Below are positions 1 to 5,612 of a DNA stretch of 12,118 bases, in pieces. Positions within the stretch are counted from its first letter, which is position 1, and every line of letters starts with the position of its first letter. The stretch is from positions 1 through 12,118 of the forward strand of contig CAYUYH010000065.1 of assembly GCA_964449175.1 (NCBI GenBank), read 5' to 3'. This DNA is from CAYUYH01 sp964449175. Its GTDB lineage: Bacteria > Planctomycetota > Phycisphaerae > SM23-33. The translations under genes were made by a program, and so were the position numbers. The notes under the pieces are model-generated. The model was given only the letters and a program-made list of their open reading frames with translations, was not told where the DNA came from and ran no database searches.

Positions 1-170
1 GAGAGGTACTTGTCCAGCCGGCGATTGGGCAACGCGCGGCGGATGTCGATGCGCAGGTGCTCCAGGCCTTCGTCGGCCTCGGGTGCGAGCGGCGTCTCGA
101 CGACGTCCATGTCTTCCCGCGGGGTCTGTCCGTCCAGGTGTCGCGAGTTGTCTTGCCGGGATGTGGACAT
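1..170 (-). CDS. RluA-family pseudouridine synthase, N-terminal fragment (3' end outside window)
   Basis: This is a partial gene: 56 codons read from an ATG at 170 and run off the window edge. The leader of about 40 residues is acidic (MSTSRQDNSRHLDG..., PEADEGLEHL). It is followed by IDIRRALPNRRLDKYL, which looks like the start of the S4 RNA-binding domain that precedes the catalytic domain in RluA/RluC/RluD 23S rRNA pseudouridine synthases. The R-L-D-K-x-L pattern opening the S4 fold is the main evidence; the catalytic domain is not visible. An in-frame TAA lies eight codons upstream of the ATG, so the start is at or after 170; a second ATG at codon 21 is possible. No good Shine-Dalgarno is seen. 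The gene lies 79 nt downstream of the hypothetical gene on the same strand and may share its transcript. Another S4-domain protein is possible. Confidence 0.6.
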   Translation of the reverse strand, partial: MSTSRQDNSRHLDGQTPREDMDVVETPLAPEADEGLEHLRIDIRRALPNRRLDKYL

Positions 171-204
171 GGGGCGCTGCGAGCGAATTACCTCGGGTTA
201 ATGA

Positions 205-226
205 GGGGACGGAAGAAGCGGTCCCC
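205..226 (-). terminator. Hairpin between the hypothetical gene and the pseudouridine synthase gene
   Basis: A perfect 6-bp inverted repeat (GGGGAC 205-210, GTCCCC 221-226) with a 10-nt loop lies 24 nt past the stop of the hypothetical gene on the minus strand. Only a short, mixed T/A stretch (TCATTAA) follows, so it could be a weak terminator or a stabilising 3' hairpin. Confidence 0.3.
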
Positions 227-249
227 CGTCTATGTGGTCATGCATCGCA

Positions 250-780
250 TTACGAGGACCTCGCTCGTAAAAGCGCGTCTCTGTGCGCCAACTGCCGCTC
301 CTGGACTGTCATGTCGGGGAAGTGACGGGCATGTGAAGCAACCGCGTCAAGCATCGCGTCCTCCTTGGCATAAACCTCCCACCATGCTCCGTCCACGTTG
401 AACAAGCAGATGTCCGCCGCACGCCCCAGCCACTCGTGGTCAGTCCGGCTCCGCCGTAGCCGGGCGCGGACGGTCCGTACGTCCGGGGCTTGCCTGAAGC
501 CGCACAGGTCCACCCAGTCATCAATGACGTGATGTGCGTACCGGGGCAACAGGGTATTCGGCGCGATGTAGCCCGCCGAGGCCGCGTCCAGCAGCCGCTC
601 GAACTCCTCATCTCTCGTCTCGCCGCACACGAAGGGACACTCCTCGAAGACCCAGTGGAACGCAGCGAGGTGCGGCAGGATCGGCTGGAAGAAGACCGAG
701 AAGGAGCGCGTGTCGGCGGGGAGGCCCAGGCGCCATGTCGGCTTATTCGGCTTGATGAGAAAACCGCGCATATACCGCAT
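250..780 (-). CDS. Hypothetical protein, about 176 aa, unknown function
   Basis: I do not recognise this family. The product looks like a genuine soluble protein: it is rich in aromatic residues and histidine (AAFHWVFEECPFVCGET, RYAHHVIDDWVDLCGF, GAWWEVYAKEDAMLDAV) and has a balanced charge pattern, unlike the Arg/Pro/Ala-rich translations of the antisense frames. It has no signal peptide or transmembrane segment. The C-terminal half (W-E-V-Y-A-K-E-D followed by an acidic helix and R-Q-L-A-H-R) could be a small alpha/beta domain. The start is uncertain. ATGs at 780 and 771 are in frame, both lie in a GC-rich tract with repeated ATGCGG motifs, and neither has a strong Shine-Dalgarno; frame openness continues upstream, but that part reads as noncoding. 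It ends with TAA, between the corrinoid protein and the pseudouridine synthase on the same strand. Confidence 0.65.
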   Translation of the reverse strand: MRYMRGFLIKPNKPTWRLGLPADTRSFSVFFQPILPHLAAFHWVFEECPFVCGETRDEEFERLLDAASAGYIAPNTLLPRYAHHVIDDWVDLCGFRQAPDVRTVRARLRRSRTDHEWLGRAADICLFNVDGAWWEVYAKEDAMLDAVASHARHFPDMTVQERQLAHRDALLRARSS

Positions 781-822
781 CCCGCATAGCCCGCATCCCC
801 GGGGCGGCGGGACAAGACCCGG

Positions 823-867
823 CCGCACGCCGGCCCGCCCTTTCGCGTGCGGACCCCGCGATGCGGG
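823..867 (-). terminator. Two adjacent hairpins downstream of the corrinoid protein gene
   Basis: A perfect 8-bp inverted repeat (CCGCACGC 823-830 with GCGTGCGG 845-852, 14-nt loop) sits next to a second small hairpin (CCCGC 855-859, GCGGG 863-867, 3-nt loop). Both lie 17-60 nt past the corrinoid gene stop on the minus strand. There is no T-run after them, so this is a possible non-canonical terminator or 3' stabilising structure only. Confidence 0.35.
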
Positions 868-883
868 AATGCGTGCCCAAGGT

Positions 884-1507
884 CTACAGCAGGCTCTTGG
901 CCAGGTCCACGGCGCTGGCGGCGTCGGCGGCGTAGCCGTCGGCGCCGATCTCATCTGCGTAGGCCTGGGTGAGCGGGGCGCCGCCGACCATGGTCTTCGC
1001 CGTCACGCCGGCATCCTTGAGCGCCTTGATGACGTTGGCCATCTGCGGCATCGTGGTCGTCAGCAGCGCGCTCATCGCGCACAGCGGCGCTTCTGTGGAC
1101 TTGCAGACGTCGACGAACTTCTCAGCCGGGGCGTCGATTCCGATGTCGACAACCTTCAGCCCGCCGCCGGTCAGCATCATCGACACGAGGTTCTTGCCGA
1201 TGTCGTGCAGGTCGCCCTTGACCGTGCCAAGCACGACCGTGGCGATTGGCTCGACGCCGGCGGCCTTGAGCTTAGGCTCGAGCACCTCCATGCCGCCCTT
1301 CATCGCGCGGGCGGCGATCAGCACCTCCGGCACGTATACCTCGTTCGCCTTGAAGCGCTTGCCGACGACCTCCATGCCGGCGATCAGGCCCTTGTTCAGC
1401 ACGTCGCCTGGCGCCGTCCCTTCGTTCAGTGCGGCCTCCGTGAGCTTGACGACCGTGTTGCGGTCGCCCTTAATCAATGCATCCGCCAAAGCTTGCAGAT
1501 CAGCCAT
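884..1507 (-). CDS. Corrinoid (B12)-binding protein of the MtbC/MtmC/MttC methyltransferase family
   Basis: This 207-aa protein has the two-part architecture of methyltransferase corrinoid proteins. Residues 1-85 form a helical B12-binding-2 cap (DALIKGDRNTVVKLTEAAL, with KRFKANEVYVPEVLIAARAM). Residues 88-205 form a Rossmann-like B12-binding domain. The cobalt-ligating motif D-x-H-x-x-G is intact at 99-104 (GDLHDIGKN, His101), followed by the SALLTTTM loop (146-153) and GGAP (175-178). Such proteins carry a methyl group on cobalamin between a substrate methyltransferase and a second methyltransferase. The length is normal for the family. The start was chosen at 1507 because a perfect AGGAGG lies 9 nt upstream; a longer frame to 1534 lacks this. 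No methyltransferase (MtbB/MttB/MtaB, MtbA or MetH-type) or corrinoid-activating protein is encoded nearby, so the partner and substrate are unknown. Confidence 0.92.
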   Translation of the reverse strand: MADLQALADALIKGDRNTVVKLTEAALNEGTAPGDVLNKGLIAGMEVVGKRFKANEVYVPEVLIAARAMKGGMEVLEPKLKAAGVEPIATVVLGTVKGDLHDIGKNLVSMMLTGGGLKVVDIGIDAPAEKFVDVCKSTEAPLCAMSALLTTTMPQMANVIKALKDAGVTAKTMVGGAPLTQAYADEIGADGYAADAASAVDLAKSLL

Positions 1508-1516
1508 GCCAAAAAG

Positions 1517-1522
1517 CCTCCT
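1517..1522 (-). promoter_or_regulatory. Shine-Dalgarno of the corrinoid protein gene
   Basis: AGGAGG on the minus strand, 9 nt before the ATG at 1507. It decides between this start and an upstream in-frame start at 1534. Confidence 0.75.
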
Positions 1523-1649
1523 GCAACTACTCAAAGGCCACGTTCTGAACGCGTTCCAGGTTGCCCGCCAGGTGCAATAGCGGGCGGCGTACAGACAATA
1601 GTAGCGTCAAGTTAGCGGGCATGTGGGCGGCTGTAAACAGGTTTGTCGG

Positions 1650-1670
1650 AAAAACGCCCACCCGCGGGGC
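1650..1670 (-). terminator. Probable Rho-independent terminator after the TPR-like gene
   Basis: On the minus strand a GCCC (1670-1667) / GGGC (1659-1656) stem with a GC-rich 7-nt loop is followed by GTTTTT (T-run 1654-1650), about 55 nt beyond the stop at 1725. A second inverted repeat, CCACCG-CC-CGGTGG, lies right after that stop codon. Together they fit termination of the lipoprotein-TPR unit ahead of the separately expressed corrinoid gene. The stem is short, so confidence is moderate. Confidence 0.45.
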
Positions 1671-1724
1671 TTGCGGAGGGCTGCGAGGGCGAATTGCACA
1701 CTGAGTCTCCACCGGGCGGTGGTG

Positions 1725-2417
1725 TCAGTCGCCATCCTCGGCCGGCTGCGTGGCCGGCTGCGTGGCCGGCTCCGTCGCCGGGCGCGTGACGGCCGACGTG
1801 GTGGCCATGCGCACCGGGGCCTTGAGACTCTCCAGATTGTCCAGCGCCTGGCGGGCCTGGGCGACCACGGGCAGGCCCATGAGCTCGTGCGATTCGGTGA
1901 CGGCCTTGTACTCGGCTTCCGCGGCGGCGAAGTCGCCCGCGGACTCCGCCAGCTTGGCCAGCCCGACGCGCGCCTGTGCCGCGGTGGCCCGCTGCTCCGG
2001 GAAGTCCCTGATAGCCCGGCGGTAGTAGACCGCCGCCTGATCGGCCATGTCCCTGGCCGCGGGACTCACAGGCACGCCGCCCGCCGCCATGAATCGCCAG
2101 TAGTAGTGATTGCCGATCTGGACGGTTGCCATCGCGGCGATCCGTTTGTCGTCGCAGGTGGACAGCGTCTTCATGCCCGTCAGGAATCCCTGCGGCGTGA
2201 TGTCCGGGTCCATGGTGAGTCGATCGTAGGTGATCTGCAACGACTGGCGCTTGCTCTCGGCGCTGCGCATCACGTACACGGCCACCAAGACGACCAGCAC
2301 CGCCAGAGTCAGCCCCCAGACAACGTATGTCCTCCACCTCTTGACGAACCCGGCGACCTTGGCCAACTCCGCGTATAGCTCGTTGCGGTGAAGCTCGTGA
2401 CGTCTCTGTGCTTTCAT
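1725..2417 (-). CDS. Membrane-anchored TPR-like (YfgM-like) protein with Ala-Thr-Gln-Pro tail
   Basis: This 230-aa protein has a basic N-terminus (residues 1-30, MKAQRRHELHRNEL...), one transmembrane segment at about 31-50 (VVWGLTLAVLVVLVAVYVM) and a helical domain outside the membrane. Residues 125-195 resemble tetratricopeptide repeats (AAVYYRRAIRDFPEQ, ARVGLAKLAESAGDFAAAEAEYKAV). The tail is low-complexity (TRPATEPATQPATQPAEDGD, 211-230). The layout matches YfgM-type ancillary proteins, which sit near the Sec translocon or outer-membrane assembly machinery in other bacteria; that role is inferred from architecture only. It begins 19 nt after the lipoprotein stop with AAAGAG as a weak ribosome-binding site, so the two are almost certainly co-transcribed. 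A generic scaffold role is equally possible. Confidence 0.8.
   Translation of the reverse strand: MKAQRRHELHRNELYAELAKVAGFVKRWRTYVVWGLTLAVLVVLVAVYVMRSAESKRQSLQITYDRLTMDPDITPQGFLTGMKTLSTCDDKRIAAMATVQIGNHYYWRFMAAGGVPVSPAARDMADQAAVYYRRAIRDFPEQRATAAQARVGLAKLAESAGDFAAAEAEYKAVTESHELMGLPVVAQARQALDNLESLKAPVRMATTSAVTRPATEPATQPATQPAEDGD
1740..1787. repeat. Four tandem 12-bp repeats encoding Ala-Thr-x-Pro
   Basis: The unit GGCCGGCTGCGT occurs at 1740-1751 and 1752-1763, then with one change at 1764-1775 (GGCCGGCTCCGT), then degenerate at 1776-1787. On the minus strand these encode the ATRP-ATEP-ATQP-ATQP tail of the TPR-like protein. The unit is in frame, so expansion or contraction would change only tail length. 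Confidence 0.85.
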
Positions 2418-2436
2418 TAAATGCTCTTTACCAGTT

Positions 2437-2922
2437 CTACTGCCCGGCCGGGCCCTTCGGCGCCGATATCGGGCCGATTGGCCACAGCTCGACGCGGATG
2501 CGCGTGCTGCTGAACAGCCCGCCGCCGGTCACCCTAATGTGGCAGCGCTCGTTACCCTTCTGAAAGTCCAGCCACACCGTCCCCTCGGTGAATACGTCCG
2601 TCACCAGCGTCCAGCGGCTTATCGGCATCTGCTTCCGATAGAACCTGGCGACCGCATACTTGCTGGGTCGGCCGGTGTACTGGTGTATCACCCACCTCAG
2701 CCCGGCGGCGGCGAGGTTGCGGCTTTTCTTCTCGTCCAGTTTGAAGCCGATCGGCACGGGGATGTCCGGCACGGGCGGGCGTCCCTGGGCGACAAGTTCC
2801 TGAGGCGCCTGAACCTCTCTCGGCGCCCCGCCGGAGGACTCTATCGTCTGGTTCCTCTGGCAGCCGGCTGCCAAGACAGCCGCCGCCACGATCAACAGGC
2901 CGGCAATCCTTCTAGCCATCAT
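2437..2922 (-). CDS. Predicted lipoprotein of unknown function
   Basis: This 161-aa protein starts with a classic lipoprotein signal: MMARRIAGLLIVAAAVLAAGC, with two arginines, a hydrophobic core and the lipobox L-A-A-G-C at Cys21. The mature part begins with a flexible Gln/Pro-rich linker. A compact domain follows, with conserved-looking stretches PDIPVPIGFKLDEKKSR, ARFYRKQMPISRWTLV and WLDFQKGNERCHIRV, resembling small planctomycete lipoproteins that I cannot name. The start is supported by GGGAGG placed 5 nt before the ATG at 2922; the adjacent ATG at 2919 is equally well spaced. The frame stays open further upstream to 3141, but that part is Arg/Pro-rich and has no membrane signal. The TPR-like gene follows after 19 nt, suggesting the two act together at the cell envelope. 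Confidence 0.82.
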   Translation of the reverse strand: MMARRIAGLLIVAAAVLAAGCQRNQTIESSGGAPREVQAPQELVAQGRPPVPDIPVPIGFKLDEKKSRNLAAAGLRWVIHQYTGRPSKYAVARFYRKQMPISRWTLVTDVFTEGTVWLDFQKGNERCHIRVTGGGLFSSTRIRVELWPIGPISAPKGPAGQ

Positions 2923-3003
2923 TGCGACCTCCCTGCCGTGCTCACTCGGCCGACCTGCCGGCCCGGCCGCGCGGCAATCCGGCTGTCGTCTGCCGAAGCG
3001 GGT

Positions 3004-3032
3004 AGGCTCCCGTAACGGCAGGCTGTTGTCAA
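3004..3032 (-). promoter_or_regulatory. Candidate promoter for the lipoprotein-TPR unit
   Basis: A perfect TTGACA -35 box lies on the minus strand at 3032-3027. The hexamer 17 nt downstream (GAGCCT) is a poor -10, so either a different sigma factor, an activator or chance is involved. The predicted 5' UTR would be about 75 nt. Confidence 0.25.
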
Positions 3033-3133
3033 GCTCATTTGCCCGATGGGGCTTTCGCCGGTGACAGCTATCGGCCCATTCGCGGTCGAGGCAACAGCGA
3101 ACCGCGCGGGGCGGTCCCGCGACACGATGGCAA

Positions 3134-3177
3134 GTCGCCACGGCGACTCGCCGCCACAGGCGACTCGCCGCGGCGAG
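3134..3177. repeat. Cluster of overlapping palindromes with a 12-bp direct repeat
   Basis: GGCGACTCGCCG occurs twice, at 3142-3153 and 3159-3170 (17-bp period). Overlapping inverted repeats are GTCGCC-AC-GGCGAC (3134-3147), CGGCGA-C-TCGCCG (3141-3153), GGCGA-C-TCGCC (3159-3169) and the perfect 14-bp palindrome CTCGCCGCGGCGAG (3164-3177). It sits roughly 40-90 nt upstream of the candidate ilvD-operon promoter and could be a tandem regulator-binding site, or a small REP-like element. Confidence 0.7.
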
Positions 3178-3219
3178 GTGCCCGCGCCACTGACCAACCG
3201 CGCCGGCGGGCGAATGGTG

Positions 3220-3248
3220 TTGCCAAACCTCGGGGCCGGGCTTACTGT
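3220..3248 (+). promoter_or_regulatory. Candidate sigma70-type promoter for the DUF1330-like/ilvD operon
   Basis: TTGCCA (3220-3225), a 17-nt spacer, then TACTGT (3243-3248). The -35 matches five of six consensus bases and the -10 only three. The position, about 70 nt before the GTG start at 3321, is suitable. Confidence 0.35.
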
Positions 3249-3309
3249 GTTGGCGTTGCCGCGGCGCCGCGTGAGCTGGGTGCGGGCGGGATGCGCCGAG
3301 CGCCGCGGC

Positions 3310-3313
3310 GGAG
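3310..3313 (+). promoter_or_regulatory. Shine-Dalgarno deciding the GTG start at 3321
   Basis: GGAG followed by a purine-rich GAGA tract, 7 nt before the GTG. It favours 3321 over the in-frame ATG at 3291. Confidence 0.6.
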
Positions 3314-3320
3314 AGAGACC

Positions 3321-3659
3321 GTGATCGTCGTACTGAACCTCTTCGACATCAAGCCGGGCAAGGAGGCCGACTACGCCAAGTACCTGCGGGCGGTTCAGCC
3401 GATCCTCGACAGGTACGGGGCGAAGGTAGTGCTCTACGGGCTGACTCGCATGGTCTACATGGGCAACTGCACGCAGCAGTACTGCGGGCTGATCGCCTAT
3501 CGCAGCCTGGCCGACCTGCGGAAGCTGTCCCGCGACCCGGACTTCGAGAAGATCCGCCCGCTGAGGGACAACTCGACGGCCAACTACGTGCTGACGGCCA
3601 TCGAGGACTTCGAGACGATGAACCACGCCGCAGAATACCTGGAGAACGGCGGGCACTAG
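3321..3659 (+). CDS. Small DUF1330-like (dimeric alpha+beta barrel) protein
   Basis: This 112-aa protein begins (M)IVVLNLFDIKPGKEADYAKYLRAVQPILDRYGAKVVLYG. A beta strand, then a helix starting at a 'PGKEADYAKYL' motif, then 'ILDRYGAKVV' is the pattern of DUF1330 and related ferredoxin-like dimeric barrels, whose members include monooxygenase-like and stress-response proteins. The C-terminal half continues the fold (YCGLIAYRSLADLRKLSRDPDFEKIRPLRDNSTANYVLTAIEDF). The reaction, if any, is unknown. The start is a GTG with GGAG 7 nt upstream; an in-frame ATG at 3291 adds an Arg-rich stretch and has no better ribosome-binding site. The ilvD start follows the stop by 28 nt, so co-transcription is likely. 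No signal peptide or membrane segment is present. Confidence 0.75.
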   Translation: MIVVLNLFDIKPGKEADYAKYLRAVQPILDRYGAKVVLYGLTRMVYMGNCTQQYCGLIAYRSLADLRKLSRDPDFEKIRPLRDNSTANYVLTAIEDFETMNHAAEYLENGGH

Positions 3660-3687
3660 TGCCGCCCGCGGTTCGTTGGAGCGATAG

Positions 3688-5568
3688 ATGAGAATGCGAA
3701 GTGACAACGTCAAGGCCGGGCCGGAGCGCGGACCGCACCGCAGTCTGCTGCGCGCGACCGGCCTGACCGACGCCGACATTCGTCGGCCGCTGATCGCCGT
3801 CGTCAACAGCTACACCGACATCGTCCCCGGCCACGTGCACCTGGACGCCGTCGGAGAGTTCGTCAAGCGGCACGTCGCTGCCGCCGGCGGCACGCCGATC
3901 ATCTTCAACACGATGGCTATCTGCGACGGCATCGCCATGGGCCACGTCGGCATGAAGTATTCCCTGGCCTCGCGCGAGCTGATCGCCGACTGCGTCGAGA
4001 GCATGTGCCACGCGCACCAGTTCGACGCGATGATCTGCATCCCCAACTGCGACAAGGTCACCCCGGGGATGTTCATGGCCGCCCTTCGCGTGAACATCCC
4101 GACGGTGTTCGTTACCGGCGGGCCGATGGAGGCCGGGCGAGTCGCCGGCAAGGACGTCGACCTGATCGACCAGTTCGTCGCCGTCGCCGCCCACAAGGTC
4201 GGGCAGATGTCCGCCGGCCGGGTCGCGCGGTACGAGGCGCGCACCTGCCCCACGTGCGGCTCGTGCAGCGGGCTGTTCACGGCCAACAGCATGAACTGCC
4301 TGGCCGAGGCGATCGGCATGGCCCTGCCCGGCAACGGCACGTGCCTGGCGACCAGCCCGGCGCGGCTGGCGCTGTACGCGACGGCGGCGGCGCGGATCGT
4401 GAAGATGGCCCGCGAGTGGGCACGCGGCGGGTGCCGGAAGACCTACCGCCTCCTGCCGCGTAACATCATGTCCCGCAAGGCTTTGGACAACGCCCTCACG
4501 CTGGACATGGCCATGGGCGGCTCGAGCAACACGATCCTGCACCTGCTGGCGATGGCCAACGAGGCGGGGCTGAACTACACGCTGACCGACATCGAGCGCA
4601 TCGCCGCTCGCGTGCCGAACATCTGCCGCATCGCCCCGTCGTCCACGCCGGAGGGGCGCACCTATCACATCCAGGACCTGCACCGCGCCGGCGGCATACA
4701 CACGCTGCTCGGCCAACTGTGGCAGGATAGACGCTCGCTAGTGAACACGAGTTGCTACACCGTCACCGGCGAGACCTTGATGCGCAACCTCGAGAGGTGG
4801 AGCCTGCGGAGCAAGAAGCTCTGCCCGGCGGCCAAGCGCTTGTACCGCGAGGGCTGGAAGGCGACTGGCCGCAGCGTGCAGGCCGTCCGCGAGATGCTGC
4901 GCACGGGCAAGGCGAAGCGGCTGCCCACGAAGAACGCAGGCCGGCTCAACGCACAGGACGTCATCCGTCCGCTCGCTCGCGCGTTCACGACCACCGGCGG
5001 GCTGACCGTGCTGTACGGCAACATCGCGCGCAAGGGCGCGATCGTCAAGCAGGCGGGGCTGCCGCCGTCGATGTACAAGTTCACCGGCAAGGCGCGGATA
5101 TGCGAATCCCAGGAAGACGCCTGCCGCGTGATCCTGTCCGGCAAGGTGCGCGGCGGCGACGTGGTGGTGATCCGTAACGAGGGTCCGCGCGGCGGGCCCG
5201 GCATGCAGGAGATGCTCGCGCCGACCAGCTACATTCGCGGGCTGGGGCTGTACGAGAAGTGCTTCCTGATCACCGACGGTCGCTTCAGCGGCGGCACGAG
5301 TGGCCCGGCCATCGGGCACGTCTCGCCCGAGGCGGCCGCAGGCGGCGAGATAGCCCTCTTGCGCGACGGCGACGTCATCGAGATCGACATCGCCAGGCGG
5401 AAGCTGAACGTGAAGGTCAGCGCAGCCGAGCTGGCCCGGCGGCGCAAGCGATACCGCCCGCGCCCGCCGCAGATCACCTCCGGCGCCCTGGGCCGGTACG
5501 CCGCACACGCCACCAGCGCCGACACCGGCGCGGTCCTCGACTGGCCGGGCAAGACCGTCGCGCCGTGA
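3688..5568 (+). CDS. ilvD: Dihydroxy-acid dehydratase IlvD, long (E. coli-like) form
   Basis: IlvD dehydrates 2,3-dihydroxy-isovalerate and 2,3-dihydroxy-3-methylvalerate to the 2-keto acids leading to valine, isoleucine and leucine. The 626-aa product is full length for the long form. Visible landmarks are VVNSYTDIVPGHVHLD (39-53), a metal-binding Asp in CDGIAMG (79-85), NCDK (Cys121 and the lysine that is carbamylated in the family), TCPTCGSCSG (186-195; Cys193 is a cluster ligand), GGSSNTILHLLA, and DGRFSGGTSG with the catalytic serine 534. It has Gly where [2Fe-2S] short forms carry their first cluster cysteine (TPCN), as in E. coli IlvD, so an oxygen-sensitive [4Fe-4S] cluster is likely. 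Residues 370-423 are a basic segment in the place of the long-form insertion. GGAG lies 6 nt before the ATG; the gene follows the DUF1330-like gene by 28 nt. Confidence 0.97.
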   Translation: MRMRSDNVKAGPERGPHRSLLRATGLTDADIRRPLIAVVNSYTDIVPGHVHLDAVGEFVKRHVAAAGGTPIIFNTMAICDGIAMGHVGMKYSLASRELIADCVESMCHAHQFDAMICIPNCDKVTPGMFMAALRVNIPTVFVTGGPMEAGRVAGKDVDLIDQFVAVAAHKVGQMSAGRVARYEARTCPTCGSCSGLFTANSMNCLAEAIGMALPGNGTCLATSPARLALYATAAARIVKMAREWARGGCRKTYRLLPRNIMSRKALDNALTLDMAMGGSSNTILHLLAMANEAGLNYTLTDIERIAARVPNICRIAPSSTPEGRTYHIQDLHRAGGIHTLLGQLWQDRRSLVNTSCYTVTGETLMRNLERWSLRSKKLCPAAKRLYREGWKATGRSVQAVREMLRTGKAKRLPTKNAGRLNAQDVIRPLARAFTTTGGLTVLYGNIARKGAIVKQAGLPPSMYKFTGKARICESQEDACRVILSGKVRGGDVVVIRNEGPRGGPGMQEMLAPTSYIRGLGLYEKCFLITDGRFSGGTSGPAIGHVSPEAAAGGEIALLRDGDVIEIDIARRKLNVKVSAAELARRRKRYRPRPPQITSGALGRYAAHATSADTGAVLDWPGKTVAP

Positions 5569-5612
5569 CACGCAGTCAGCAGTCAGGGGTTGGGCGGGCG
5601 CAGCGGTCGCGG

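Larger units (their letters stand above)
2923..3320. other. 398-nt divergent intergenic region with palindromes and candidate promoters
   Basis: This region lies between the minus-strand lipoprotein gene and the plus-strand DUF1330-like/ilvD operon. Long open frames cross it on both strands, but their translations are Arg/Pro/Gly-rich and show no domain, so I call it noncoding. It contains candidate promoters in both directions (listed separately), a 6-bp perfect hairpin (CGCGGG 3105-3110, CCCGCG 3116-3121) and the palindrome cluster at 3134-3177. Confidence 0.65.

Noticed and set aside
1521..1640. TTGACG on the minus strand upstream of the corrinoid gene as a promoter
   Set aside because: At 16-18 nt spacing the downstream hexamers are GC-only (CCGCCC region), so no credible -10 box accompanies it.
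3039..3320. In-frame N-terminal extension of the DUF1330-like protein
   Set aside because: The extension is Arg-rich, noncoding in character and overlaps the palindrome cluster; GTG 3321 has a good Shine-Dalgarno and starts right at the first beta strand.
3349..4716. 455-codon open frame on the minus strand opposite the 5' part of ilvD and the DUF1330-like gene
   Set aside because: It is a shadow of ilvD with a biased, low-complexity composition and no recognisable motif.
5569..5612. Terminator between convergent ilvD and the PilT-type gene
   Set aside because: Only a short direct repeat (GCAGTCA twice) is seen; there is no stem with a T-run on either strand.
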